A stretch of 64,000 nucleotides of DNA, taken from NCBI RefSeq assembly GCF_003626755.1, contig NZ_RBCJ01000005.1, forward strand, positions 417,491-481,490, read 5' to 3'. Source of the DNA: Ulvibacterium marinum (lineage in GTDB: Bacteria; Bacteroidota; Bacteroidia; Flavobacteriales; Flavobacteriaceae). The notes beneath the pieces were generated by a model, which was given only the letters and a program-made list of their open reading frames with translations, made no database searches and was not told the origin of the DNA. Both the position numbers and the translations under genes were made by a program. Below are positions 1-9,699 of this stretch, piece by piece. The stretch's first letter is position 1; each line of letters begins with the position of its first letter.

Positions 1-1392
1 GCTATCCAACCCCTTTTTTTGTTTTACCTCCTGTGCTTTTACGGCTCCCAAAAAGGACTTGTCCGTTTGTTCAGCCAAATCGTACAATGCTTTGAACTGT
101 TCCTCCAAGTATTTTTTTTGGGGAGTAAAATCAATGTCGATATTGGAAATTTCCCTAATCTTCTTGTTGATAAAACTACTTTGTTTTAGAAACAAATCTG
201 TTGTGGACAGATTCAGTCGCTTCAACTTGTCATACTGCTTTTTCGCGATTACCAAAACAGAGTTTCGTAAGGACAGTACTGGAAAAGTTACGCCCATGGT
301 TTCGAACATGGATTGCAACTCCAACCAATAGGCCAATTCCCCTCCCCCACCAATGTAGCAAAGGTTGGGTAGAATTACTTCCTGGTATACCGGTCGCATA
401 ATCACATTGGGCGAAAAACGCTCGGGATGGTCTTCCAGTTCGGCCAGCAGTTGATCCTTTGAAAATTCAATCTCCGTTTCATTCACATAAAATCTTCCCT
501 CCTTTTCAATAATTCGTTCCCGAATACCCTCTGCGAGATAGAAGTAATTGATTTCCCGTGGATTGACCTGGATATTATATTTTGTGGGTAGAGCTTCCAA
601 ACTTGAAATCGTTTCGGCAACCTTTTGAAACCCCATCTTTTCCAAAACATCTTTTTTTACATAGGGAATCATTTGTTTCTTCAGATTCACATCGTCCCCA
701 TCAATAATTACCAGACCATATTCCCCAAAAAGAGCATTGGCCAAATACCTTGTGGCATCGGTTAGGTTATTATTTTCCAGATAACTCTTCTCAAAAAGTT
801 GTTTTAATGCCTCAGCATTGCCGTTATTCCCAAGTTCATTGGTAAAAGCTTGGTAAACCTCCTTTAGTCCTTCAGTTGAAAAATGTCCAACGGCACCGCC
901 CTGAAGGTTATCCGGGTTCCATTGTATTTTTTTGCCCTTGAAGTTGAAAAAATTGATTTCCTCAAAGTCGTGATCCTCCGTTGCCATCCAATATACGGGC
1001 ACAAAATTATACCGGGGATACGCTTTTTTTAGTTCAAGGGTAAGGTTTATAGTAGAAACAATCTTATATAGAAAATATAGGGGACCTGTAAAGAGGTTGA
1101 GTTGGTGCCCAGTCGCTACGGTAAAGGTAATCGGTTCCTTGAGCTGTCGGATATGGGTTTCTGTCTTTTTGGTGATTTGAACCCCCTTATACTGATTTTG
1201 AAGCGCATCATACAGCACTTCCCTACGGGATTGAGGAAAGTTCTTGGTTTTTTCTTCTACTTGTTTTTGAAAATTCTCCAAATTTGGGAAACGATGGTAA
1301 AAGGAGCGAAGTGATTTTTTTTCCTTTAGATAATCACATATCAATTCCGAAAAATAACCGGTGTGATCAAAGGGAAGACATTCAATATCCAT
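1..1392 (-). CDS. bshC: Bacillithiol biosynthesis cysteine-adding enzyme BshC (3' end cut by window edge)
   Basis: The reverse strand is open from an ATG at 1392 to the window edge, giving 464 residues. The N-terminus (MDIECLPFDHTGYFS) and the segment TGHQLNLFTGPLYFLYKI near residue 100 are typical of BshC, the putative ligase that adds cysteine to GlcN-malate in bacillithiol synthesis. The family is usually about 530 residues, so roughly 70 C-terminal residues, including part of the coiled-coil tail, lie outside the window. A cytoplasmic enzyme is expected, as no signal peptide is seen. The gene is divergent from the M14 peptidase gene, with 154 bp between the starts. The family call is firm; the exact reaction is family knowledge. 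Confidence 0.9.
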   Translation of the reverse strand, partial: MDIECLPFDHTGYFSELICDYLKEKKSLRSFYHRFPNLENFQKQVEEKTKNFPQSRREVLYDALQNQYKGVQITKKTETHIRQLKEPITFTVATGHQLNLFTGPLYFLYKIVSTINLTLELKKAYPRYNFVPVYWMATEDHDFEEINFFNFKGKKIQWNPDNLQGGAVGHFSTEGLKEVYQAFTNELGNNGNAEALKQLFEKSYLENNNLTDATRYLANALFGEYGLVIIDGDDVNLKKQMIPYVKKDVLEKMGFQKVAETISSLEALPTKYNIQVNPREINYFYLAEGIRERIIEKEGRFYVNETEIEFSKDQLLAELEDHPERFSPNVIMRPVYQEVILPNLCYIGGGGELAYWLELQSMFETMGVTFPVLSLRNSVLVIAKKQYDKLKRLNLSTTDLFLKQSSFINKKIREISNIDIDFTPQKKYLEEQFKALYDLAEQTDKSFLGAVKAQEVKQKKGLDS

Positions 1393-1510
1393 AGGTCGGG
1401 TCAAAATACCCGTAAAGATAAAACTATCGCTTTTTGGAGTTCCTAAAAATACGTTAAACCGAATTTAGGACCAGTGATGGATTTTGATGCAGTTTTTATC
1501 CAAGAATCGT

Positions 1511-1518
1511 TAGATTTG
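1511..1518 (+). promoter_or_regulatory. Candidate -7 promoter element for the M14 peptidase gene
   Basis: The octamer TAGATTTG matches the Bacteroidota -7 consensus TAnnTTTG and lies 28 nt before the ATG at 1547. A TTTG at 1483-1486 could be the -33 box, but the 24-nt spacing is longer than the usual 19 or so. Confidence 0.4.
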
Positions 1519-1546
1519 ACTTACTTCAAAATCTAATTCTAACTTC

Positions 1547-4015
1547 ATGAAGCAATTTTTACTTGCGGTATTACTTACTACATTGCCCTTTTCGGTAGTT
1601 CCCCAGGACCTAAAATCGCCCTCGGAATTTTTGGGATATCCTCTGGGAACCCAATTTACAAGACATCATCAAGTGGTGGACTACTACAAGTATTTGGCAG
1701 AAAAGGTCCCCGAACGTATGCAACTATTGGAATACGGCAAAACGTATGAGCGACGTTCTCTTTTGCTGGCCTATATTTCCAGTGCCGAGAATATGAGGAA
1801 TCTGGAGGGTATCCGAACCGAGCATTTGCGGGGGATGGAAGGTGAAGGAAATGCTTCAAAGGCCATTGTTTGGCTTAGCTATAATGTGCATGGCAACGAG
1901 AGTGTAAGTACGGAAGCCTCCATGAAGACTATCCACTCACTTTTGACAGAAAAAAGTGATTACCTCAAAAATACGGTGGTGATTATTGACCCATGTATAA
2001 ATCCCGATGGACGGGACCGTTATGTTAATTGGTACAATCAATATAAAAACACGCCCTACAACGTAGATCCCAATAGTAAGGAGCACCATCAGGGATGGTG
2101 GACAGGCCGAAGCAACCATTATATGTTCGATTTGAATAGGGATTGGGCCTGGCTTACTCAGACAGAAAGCCGACAACGCCTCAAAGTATTCAATAAATGG
2201 TTGCCCCACGTCCATGTGGACTTCCATGAACAAGGCGTTGACGAGCCTTATTATTTCGCACCGGCCGCAGAACCTTACCATGAGGTAATTACCGATTTTC
2301 AGAAATCTTTTCAAATAGCCATTGGTAAAAACCATGCAAAGTATTTTGATGCCAAAGGATGGTTCTATTTTACCAAGGAATCTTTTGATTTGTTGTATCC
2401 CAGCTATGGGGATACCTATCCTACCTACAATGGCGGAATCGGGATGACCTATGAGCAAGGTGGTAGTGGAAAGGCCGGACTAGGTATCATTACGCAAATT
2501 GGTGACACGCTGACCCTTAAGGACAGAATTGCACACCACCATACCACGGGACTATCTACTGTGGAAATATCGGCAAAGAACGCCGAAAAATTGAACACGG
2601 AATTCAAAAAGTTCTATAACGACAAGAACTATAAATACAAAAGTTATCTTCTCAACGGCAATGCCGAAAAATTGGATGCTCTCGCCCAATTATTGGATCA
2701 ACATCAAATTGAATACGGATCGGGCAAGGGCGGTACCGTAAAAGGATTTCGATATTTAACCGGAAAAAACGGTAGTCTTAGAAGCTCCGAAAAGAGTATG
2801 GTGATTTCTACGGACCAACGCAAGGGAACTTTGGTCAAGGTACTTTTTGAACCCGATGCCAAATTAAGCGACTCCCTTACCTACGATATTACAGCTTGGT
2901 CCCTCCCTTATGCCTACGGCCTTGATGCCTTGGCGTCCGAGGCAAAGATCGAAGCCGATACGGGCGGCAATCCTTGGCGGATAAATGAGCCCAAGGGAGC
3001 CAATATTTCAAAAGACACCTATGCCTACGTTTCGGATTGGAAGAGCATAAAGGATGCCCGTTTTTTGGCAGAGCTTATACAAGAAAATATTCGGGTTCGC
3101 TTCGCAAAACAACCATTTACCACCCAAGGTGAAAGATATGACCGCGGAAGCCTTATCATTACTAAAGGGGACAACGCGAACAATAAGGAGTTCATCCCGC
3201 TTCTAACAGAAATTGCTCATAAACACCGGATTACCTTGGGCACAACGGATACGGGTTTCGTAGAGAGCGGAAAGGATTTTGGATCGGAATATGTGCTTAT
3301 GGTACCTAATGTAAAGGTGGCTATGCTGTCCGGTAAGCCTACATCTACCTTACGGTTTGGTGAAATATGGCACTTTTTTGAACAGCAATTGCACTATCCC
3401 CTAACAGTGATCGATACGGACTATATGGAAAGTGTTGATTTGTCCGAGTATGACATATTGATCTTACCCGATGGTGAAGGCTACTCGGATTTTGTGGATG
3501 CAGAAAAATTGCAACGACTTAAAAAATGGGTGTCCAACGGGGGGCGGCTCATCGCCATGGGCGGGGCCATTCAAGGTTTGATCGGAAACCATGGCTTTGG
3601 TCTAAAACAAAAAGAGAAAGAGAAGGATTCCAATGAACATATGTTAGCCTATGAGGAAACCTTGCGTGAAAAACTAAAGAGGAAAATTGAAGGAGCTATT
3701 TTCAAGACCAAGGTGGACCCTACACATCCCTTGGCCTTTGGCTATGGCGACACCTATTTTACACTCAAAAACAATACCTATGCCTATGACTATCTCGATA
3801 CGGGCACGGTGGCTTATTTTGAAGATAGTACCCAATCCCCCGTATCAGGATTTGCAGGAAGTGAAGCCCAGAAAAAGATAGGAAAAACCTTAATCTTCGG
3901 GGTTGAGAAATATGGGAAAGGCCAGGTCGTATATCTGGTAGATAATCCGCTTTTCCGTGGCTTTTGGGAAAATGGTAAACTCTTTATCGCCAATGCCCTG
4001 TTCATGTTGGATTAA
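1547..4015 (+). CDS. Secreted M14 family zinc carboxypeptidase-like metallopeptidase
   Basis: 822 residues with a signal peptide (residues 1-19). The M14 catalytic core is complete: HGNES puts the zinc ligands at H115 and E118, the third histidine is in VDFHEQG (H227), and the catalytic glutamate fits E303 in TYEQGGSG. The segment INPDGRDRY is also typical. The C-terminal half (about 500-822) resembles the glutamine-amidotransferase-like domain that follows M14 domains in many Bacteroidota proteins (ILPDGEGYSDF, GGRLIAMGGAIQ). It probably trims peptides in the periplasm or outside the cell; the substrate is unknown. It is transcribed alone, divergent from bshC. Confidence 0.88.
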   Translation: MKQFLLAVLLTTLPFSVVPQDLKSPSEFLGYPLGTQFTRHHQVVDYYKYLAEKVPERMQLLEYGKTYERRSLLLAYISSAENMRNLEGIRTEHLRGMEGEGNASKAIVWLSYNVHGNESVSTEASMKTIHSLLTEKSDYLKNTVVIIDPCINPDGRDRYVNWYNQYKNTPYNVDPNSKEHHQGWWTGRSNHYMFDLNRDWAWLTQTESRQRLKVFNKWLPHVHVDFHEQGVDEPYYFAPAAEPYHEVITDFQKSFQIAIGKNHAKYFDAKGWFYFTKESFDLLYPSYGDTYPTYNGGIGMTYEQGGSGKAGLGIITQIGDTLTLKDRIAHHHTTGLSTVEISAKNAEKLNTEFKKFYNDKNYKYKSYLLNGNAEKLDALAQLLDQHQIEYGSGKGGTVKGFRYLTGKNGSLRSSEKSMVISTDQRKGTLVKVLFEPDAKLSDSLTYDITAWSLPYAYGLDALASEAKIEADTGGNPWRINEPKGANISKDTYAYVSDWKSIKDARFLAELIQENIRVRFAKQPFTTQGERYDRGSLIITKGDNANNKEFIPLLTEIAHKHRITLGTTDTGFVESGKDFGSEYVLMVPNVKVAMLSGKPTSTLRFGEIWHFFEQQLHYPLTVIDTDYMESVDLSEYDILILPDGEGYSDFVDAEKLQRLKKWVSNGGRLIAMGGAIQGLIGNHGFGLKQKEKEKDSNEHMLAYEETLREKLKRKIEGAIFKTKVDPTHPLAFGYGDTYFTLKNNTYAYDYLDTGTVAYFEDSTQSPVSGFAGSEAQKKIGKTLIFGVEKYGKGQVVYLVDNPLFRGFWENGKLFIANALFMLD

Positions 4016-4116
4016 TAGTAAACAAGTCCGAGCAGTAAAAAGTTAGCTAAGTACACTTCATATTTATATCCAATGGTTATTCGTAACTTAACCGGACATT
4101 TCATTTAAAATGAAGA

Positions 4117-5385
4117 ATGAGCAATGTACAGGATTTAAATATCGAGAATGAAGTTTTACCCTTATTCAACTATTCGCTCAATACCTTCACCAAGAAAGAA
4201 ATTCTTGAAATTTTAGAGACACCTTTAACTTCGGCAAAGGAAATTCTCGAACGCCAAAATATTCTTAAGGGTTTTGCCGCTAACAATAAAATTCTACAGG
4301 AGTATTCATATACTGTCCTATATTTAAACGAAGTTCATTTTTTTCTGAACGACGCAAAAATTGAAGACTTATCCCAAAAAAAGTTTCGATACAGGTTGTT
4401 CGCCTCAAAAAAGGAGAAAACAAACTACAAGAGCAGACTTAATCAGCTAATATTATTTTTTCATCGCCTAGAATCAAAATATTTTATACGGCTAGACTTA
4501 AAACGGTTTCCGCAAGGATATCGTTCTAACATCAAACGGATTTTACAATTTCTTTCAAACTTTGAGTTAAAAAAGCATGAAAACCTTGTAAGGGAACATA
4601 AGTTAAAAGATAAACACGTCATAGGCTTAACTGAAAAAATTGGTGAACTCAAAAGAAAAGAAATGATTTCAACCTTTTGGCAAGACTTGTTTAGGTTCGA
4701 GGCGTATTTATCCATAAATTTTGGAATTCTTAAGCATGACTTTACTTTTCCGAGTATCAACGAAAAGGGAATAAGACTTCTTGACTTTTACCACCCCTTG
4801 ATTGACGAACCTGTAAAAAACAACTTTGAAACCACTAGTAATGTAATAGTTTTGAATGGTCCGAATATGTCAGGTAAATCCACCTTTCTCAAAGCGGTAG
4901 GACTGTGTATGTATTTTGGACATCTTGGATTAGCGATACCGGCATCCATCGGAGAAATCCCTTTTTGCAATCATTTCTCCATCCAGATTAATAGAAAAGA
5001 TGACCTTTTAAAAGGGTATAGTCATTTCATGTCCGAGGTAATGAACCTTAAAAAGGTAGTAGAAAATGCCTCTAAGGGAAAGAAGTGTTTTGCTGTTTTC
5101 GATGAGCTCTTTAGTGGCACAAATGTTGAGGATGGTTTCGAGATTTGCAAAACGACCATAAATGGTTTGAGCAAATATGATAATTCCTACTTTATAATAT
5201 CCACTCACATACAAAGACTAAAAAATGCCACAAACGAAAAAGTCTCGAATTACTACATAGATTGTGAGCTAATAAATAATAAACCAACTTTTACCTATGA
5301 ATTGAAAGAAGGTTGGTCGGACATTAAGGTGGGCAGAATACTATTTGATAAAGAGGGCTTGAATAAAATGCTGAATACCAAATGA
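4117..5385 (+). CDS. Stand-alone MutS-type ATPase (MutS-related protein)
   Basis: 422 residues. The C-terminal half is a MutS domain V ATPase: Walker A GPNMSGKS at 248-255, a Walker B-like FAVFDELFSGTN near 318-330, and a later STH motif. The N-terminal half resembles only the helical lever/core region; the mismatch-binding domain of true MutS is absent, so a role in classical mismatch repair is unlikely. Related short MutS proteins are common in Bacteroidota and have no assigned function. The gene is clearly more AT-rich than its neighbours (several 60-nt lines are near 28-38% GC against about 50% in the gene at 6595), which may signal later acquisition. It converges on the isomerase gene at 5428. 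Confidence 0.85.
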   Translation: MSNVQDLNIENEVLPLFNYSLNTFTKKEILEILETPLTSAKEILERQNILKGFAANNKILQEYSYTVLYLNEVHFFLNDAKIEDLSQKKFRYRLFASKKEKTNYKSRLNQLILFFHRLESKYFIRLDLKRFPQGYRSNIKRILQFLSNFELKKHENLVREHKLKDKHVIGLTEKIGELKRKEMISTFWQDLFRFEAYLSINFGILKHDFTFPSINEKGIRLLDFYHPLIDEPVKNNFETTSNVIVLNGPNMSGKSTFLKAVGLCMYFGHLGLAIPASIGEIPFCNHFSIQINRKDDLLKGYSHFMSEVMNLKKVVENASKGKKCFAVFDELFSGTNVEDGFEICKTTINGLSKYDNSYFIISTHIQRLKNATNEKVSNYYIDCELINNKPTFTYELKEGWSDIKVGRILFDKEGLNKMLNTK

Positions 5386-5412
5386 AAAATTTGTACAAGG
5401 AATTCAAATTTT
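5386..5412. terminator. AT-rich hairpin between convergent genes
   Basis: AAAATTTG (5386-5393) and CAAATTTT (5405-5412) form an inverted repeat with an 11-nt loop between the MutS-like and isomerase stop codons. It is AT-rich and therefore a weak terminator candidate for both directions. Confidence 0.35.
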
Positions 5413-5427
5413 AAAGATAGCCTTTTC

Positions 5428-6477
5428 CTAACCCTCCAGGGCCTTTCCACAATAGTCCAAACATTTGGCGACCTCCTTAACGGGGTTTGAATCCTTGGGT
5501 ACCTCATATTCCAGTTCAATGGATACGGGATACGTATATTTCTGATCCCGCATAAGTTGTAGCACTTCCACAATTGGGGTATCTCCCTTTCCAAAAGGCA
5601 TGTTGTCCTGGCCATTCTCAGGGTTTCTGCGATCCTTTAAATGCATACTGCTTATGCGTTTATATTTGCCCTGTATAAGTTCCATAGCATCGGTATTCCC
5701 TCCGGCGATGTAATGTCCCAAATCCAAATTCAACATATTGTGTTCGGACTGCTTTAGGGCCGTATCCCAAAAGGTAGGGGTCTGTTGGGTGTGCCCGTGG
5801 TAGGCCACATCCATACCATGTTTTGCTGCCATAGCACCCAACTTTTTCGTATGGGCATCATTGCCCGGCAACTCCAAGGTCACATGATCCGCTCCCAATG
5901 CCTTGGCGGCACGAAGGCCATAATCAATTTCTGCATTGGTATTTTTTGCCCCAAAAGCATTTGGCTTAAAAGCATAAATATGCACCCCTTTATCCGCATA
6001 CATTTTTTTGAGTTCCTCAAACTTGCCCATACCCACCGTTGAACGCCAATCCGCCACCACTTTTCTGTGACTCTCCAACTGGGACTTCATTTCCCCAAAT
6101 TCCTGAATTTGATCCTCGGTAAGTTCACCACTCTTACTTTTTCGCATCATACCATAAAAAGTTCTTCGATCTACCGGGTTTTTTGGTTTTCCGGCGAAAT
6201 GTTCGGCGGGGTCGCCCATCAATTCAATAGCACTGATACCCGCATCAAGGACATATTGCAAAGTGGCCTCTGCACTTTGATCCGGCATCTCCCGAAAAGA
6301 ATAGGTAATGCACCCTATTTGTACTCCATTAATTTTGGAGTCGTTTCGGTTGTACGAGGACAAAATAGAAGGTGCTCCAAAAACAAAGGGTTCACTCAAT
6401 ACAATTCCTGTTGCCAAAGCGGTGGAATTTTTCAAAAATCTACGTCTGGATCGGGCATGCTTCGGATTGTTCTTCAT
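5428..6477 (-). CDS. Tat-exported sugar phosphate isomerase/epimerase family protein (AP endonuclease-2-type TIM barrel)
   Basis: 349 residues. The N-terminus carries a twin-arginine signal (SRRRFLK at 10-16, then a hydrophobic stretch), so export in folded form is likely. The body is a xylose isomerase-like TIM barrel: GCITYSFR, AGISAIELMGDP, VTLELPGND, MDVAYHGHTQQ, MLNLDLGHYIAGG and MHLKDRR carry the expected Glu, His and Asp metal ligands. Members act on sugars or cyclic polyols, but the substrate cannot be read from sequence. It is divergent from the large cytochrome-containing lipoprotein gene (117 bp apart), so a shared periplasmic sugar pathway is plausible. A second, shorter paralogue lies at 42776. 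Confidence 0.85.
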   Translation of the reverse strand: MKNNPKHARSRRRFLKNSTALATGIVLSEPFVFGAPSILSSYNRNDSKINGVQIGCITYSFREMPDQSAEATLQYVLDAGISAIELMGDPAEHFAGKPKNPVDRRTFYGMMRKSKSGELTEDQIQEFGEMKSQLESHRKVVADWRSTVGMGKFEELKKMYADKGVHIYAFKPNAFGAKNTNAEIDYGLRAAKALGADHVTLELPGNDAHTKKLGAMAAKHGMDVAYHGHTQQTPTFWDTALKQSEHNMLNLDLGHYIAGGNTDAMELIQGKYKRISSMHLKDRRNPENGQDNMPFGKGDTPIVEVLQLMRDQKYTYPVSIELEYEVPKDSNPVKEVAKCLDYCGKALEG

Positions 6478-6594
6478 CGGATGGGATTTATCATCTTTTT
6501 TTAAATGTAACCATAAATCTGAAACCGTACAACCTAGCTCGCTTTCCCATGCTCCAAAGGATTCCTTTAGTACCGAATTTAGTATCTTGTTCCT

Positions 6595-9561
6595 ATGAAT
6601 CGATTTCCTTTCATTATCCTTATTCCACTATTGCTCGTAAGCTGTAAAATAGATAAAAAGAATACTCCCGAGGGCTTTGAAGTACACCCCGATTTCAATT
6701 TGCAACGAGTTGCCTCCGAACCTTTGGTATTTGATCCGGTAGAATTCAAATTTGATGAACAGGGAAGGGCCTTCGTTTTGGAAATGCCCGGTTATCCGTT
6801 GCGCGATGCTGATAGTAGACTAGTACAACTAGTGGATATTGATGAAGATGGAATCTATGATGAAAGACAGGTGTATGCCCCTGACTTGGGAATTGCATCT
6901 TCATTTATGCCTTATAAAAACGGCTTTTTGGTAGCTTCACCGCCTCATCTACTCTGGATAGGCGATACGGATAAAAATGGGGAAGCCGATACCCGAAAAA
7001 TACTAATGGATGGGTTTAGCACGGGCAATCTGCAGCATAACTTTAATGGCCTTACTTATGGCATGGACAATTGGATCTACGCCGCCAATGGCGGTAATTC
7101 GGGAAAACCTTTCTTCGTGAACGCTCCGGAAAACGTTTTGGATCTACGGGGAACCGATTTAAAATTCCATTTGGAAAGGGAAGTGCTGGCCCGTGTAGGG
7201 GAATCTTCCGGAGGTTTTAAAATCACCTTTGATGATTGGGGGCATTTATACGAGACCCATAATCTGGAGCATGTATCCCATTTGGTATTCGAAGATAGGT
7301 ACATAGAAAACCTACCCACTTCGCCATCGCATGCCTTGACCAATATTTCGGACCATGAAGAAAATGGATTATCGCGGGTATACCCAATTGGGGAGCAGGA
7401 AACTCGGGTAAACCATCCGGAGCAATCGGGTTATTTTTCCGGGGCCTGCGGAATCACCTACTATGGCGGAGGAATTTTTCCCGAAGGACTCAATTCCAGT
7501 TTGTTGGTTGCGGATTGCGTGCTTAATTTGGTTCATTTGGATGTCCTTTCCCCTATGGGGGCCTCATTTAAAACTAGTAGAGATCGTGACAAGGCGGAAT
7601 TCCTTGCCTCCAAGGAACGGTCCTTCCGGCCGGTAAACATGACCGTAGGACCAGATGGAGCGCTATATGTGGTAGATATGCATCGTGAAGTCATAGAACA
7701 TCCAGAATGGATCCCCGATGAACTAGAGGTAAAAATGGACCTTAATGCTGGAAAGGAAAAGGGTAGAATCTATCGTATAACCCCTAAAAATAGAAGTGCC
7801 TCTAAGATTTCACCCCTTCCTTTAGATGATATCGAAGCCCTGGTAGTGTTGTTAGGGGATTCCAACCAATGGAAAAGAATCACCACCCATCGTCTGTTGG
7901 TCACCGAAAAACAAAGCGAGGCTATCCCCTTTCTTAAAGAACTGTTTAAGACTTCAACCAATCCCTTGGCTAGACTGCACAGCATGTGGGTATTGGAAGG
8001 ATTACAAGCTTTGGACGAATCCGATTTAAATGCGGCATTGGAAGATACATCGCCTGGTGTACGTGAAAATGCCCTAAAAATCGCAGAAAAAACTCTGAAT
8101 GGGAAGCTGGATCTGGTTAATCCTATTCTTGCCCTGACCCAGGACAGCCATGCCCGTGTACGCATGCAGGCAACCCTTGCTTTAAGTACGCTCCAAGAGG
8201 AGAACTACAATATGAAAAAGGATACAATTGCCCGAGTCCTTTCAACCCAACTAGGTCAGCCTGATAGAGATCAGTGGGTTACCTTGTCCATCGCAAGTGC
8301 CCTTGAACGGCAAGCCTTAGACTTTGTTCAGAATAGATTATCCATGGGATCATCATCTTCTAAGTCCAGGGAGATTAGAGTACTGGAAATATTAACGGAA
8401 TTGATCGGAAAAACTGAAAAAAAGGAAAGGACCGCCGATATTCTATTCGCCTTACAAAAAGATGGAATCGCCCCTGAGACACAAACCAAATTGATAAAGG
8501 CACTGTCCCGAGGTTGGAAAAAAGGAAACCCGGACTTGATAAACTCGAGGGGAAACCGTCGATTGGTGGAAAATTTGGAAGCCTTGGAGGAGGGGTCCGA
8601 TTTTGCCAGAATACAGGCCACGGGAGAATTTCGGCAAATTCTAGCCTTGCCGGCCTCGTCCAAAATTGAAAATCTTATTGAGCAAGCATCTCAATCCCTT
8701 TTTGACAAAAAGCTTCCCGTAGAAGAACGTCTGAAACGTTTAAAATTAGTGGGACTGGATGATTTTAAGAGCCGTGAAGCTCTATTGTACCGCTTATTGG
8801 ACAACAAACAACCCTTACAACTTCAAGAAGAGGCGCTGTCCCAATTTTGGCGTTCCAATGACGTGAATATAGCATCCCGACTCATTGAGCTTTGGCCTAC
8901 CTTGGGGCCACAGGCACGTAAACATGCTACGAATATCCTTTTGTATAAATCCTCACACCATGATGCCCTCCTTACGGCAATGGAAAATAAAAAGGTAGGC
9001 TTGGGAGAGTTCAACTTGGATTTGGAAAGACGGAGAACCCTTCTTTTTTCGAATGATGAAGGTATTCGGAAAAGAGCGGAATTCTTATTCTCGGACGCCG
9101 GAGTAGTACAACGAAAGGAGGCTATTGAAGCTATGCGCCCGTCATTGGAGTTGCAAGGCAAGTCCGAAAAAGGCAGGGAGGTGTTCCAAAATGTCTGTGC
9201 CCAATGCCATAGGTATGGGGAGCTAGGAAATGATGTGGGACCTGTGTTGACCGAAATCAACCGCAAAAGTAAGGAGTCCCTGCTTTACGACATTTTAGAT
9301 CCCAATGCCGCTGTGGATACCAAATATCTAAACCATCAAGTACAAACCAAGGACGGCACTATTTATACAGGAATCGTTACCAATGAAACCGATTCTGAAA
9401 TAGGTCTGCGTATGGTAGGAGGCACGGAAAAAATAATCGGCAAAAATGATATTGACCGTTTTTCCTCTACAGGAAGCTCAATGATGTACGAGGGCTTGGA
9501 AAATAGCATGGATACCCAAGAAATGGCGGATTTGTTGGCCTTTTTACAGCAATCCGAATAA
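6595..9561 (+). CDS. PVC-type heme-binding CxxCH protein: beta-propeller dehydrogenase, HEAT repeats and cytochrome c domain
   Basis: 988 residues, lipoprotein (LLLVSC, lipidated Cys17). Residues of about 30-400 form a soluble glucose/sorbosone dehydrogenase-like beta-propeller (FVLEMPGYPL, DGALYVVDMHREVIEHP). About 410-840 is alpha-helical with HEAT-like repeats. The C-terminus is a cytochrome c domain with the heme site VCAQCH (C868, C871, H872) and a propeller-linked tail seen in this family. Such proteins are abundant in Planctomycetes and marine Bacteroidota and are thought to oxidise sugars at the cell surface and pass electrons to heme; the substrate is unknown. The neighbouring isomerase and SMP-30 lactonase fit oxidative sugar breakdown. 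Confidence 0.88.
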   Translation: MNRFPFIILIPLLLVSCKIDKKNTPEGFEVHPDFNLQRVASEPLVFDPVEFKFDEQGRAFVLEMPGYPLRDADSRLVQLVDIDEDGIYDERQVYAPDLGIASSFMPYKNGFLVASPPHLLWIGDTDKNGEADTRKILMDGFSTGNLQHNFNGLTYGMDNWIYAANGGNSGKPFFVNAPENVLDLRGTDLKFHLEREVLARVGESSGGFKITFDDWGHLYETHNLEHVSHLVFEDRYIENLPTSPSHALTNISDHEENGLSRVYPIGEQETRVNHPEQSGYFSGACGITYYGGGIFPEGLNSSLLVADCVLNLVHLDVLSPMGASFKTSRDRDKAEFLASKERSFRPVNMTVGPDGALYVVDMHREVIEHPEWIPDELEVKMDLNAGKEKGRIYRITPKNRSASKISPLPLDDIEALVVLLGDSNQWKRITTHRLLVTEKQSEAIPFLKELFKTSTNPLARLHSMWVLEGLQALDESDLNAALEDTSPGVRENALKIAEKTLNGKLDLVNPILALTQDSHARVRMQATLALSTLQEENYNMKKDTIARVLSTQLGQPDRDQWVTLSIASALERQALDFVQNRLSMGSSSSKSREIRVLEILTELIGKTEKKERTADILFALQKDGIAPETQTKLIKALSRGWKKGNPDLINSRGNRRLVENLEALEEGSDFARIQATGEFRQILALPASSKIENLIEQASQSLFDKKLPVEERLKRLKLVGLDDFKSREALLYRLLDNKQPLQLQEEALSQFWRSNDVNIASRLIELWPTLGPQARKHATNILLYKSSHHDALLTAMENKKVGLGEFNLDLERRRTLLFSNDEGIRKRAEFLFSDAGVVQRKEAIEAMRPSLELQGKSEKGREVFQNVCAQCHRYGELGNDVGPVLTEINRKSKESLLYDILDPNAAVDTKYLNHQVQTKDGTIYTGIVTNETDSEIGLRMVGGTEKIIGKNDIDRFSSTGSSMMYEGLENSMDTQEMADLLAFLQQSE

Positions 9562-9699
9562 TTGTAGCGAATCACTTCAAAAAGTAGATCATGGTATAAG
9601 GGTATACAATTATTTTGCTATTTACCTTGACATGCTTCTATAGCCATGGAAAACTATTCGATGAAATCCAAAGCTTTTCATGGATCAATCGGACAAAGT

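Noticed and set aside
1937..2458. A 173-codon open frame on the minus strand
   Set aside because: It lies wholly inside the M14 peptidase gene, whose motifs are complete; the antisense frame has no recognisable domain.
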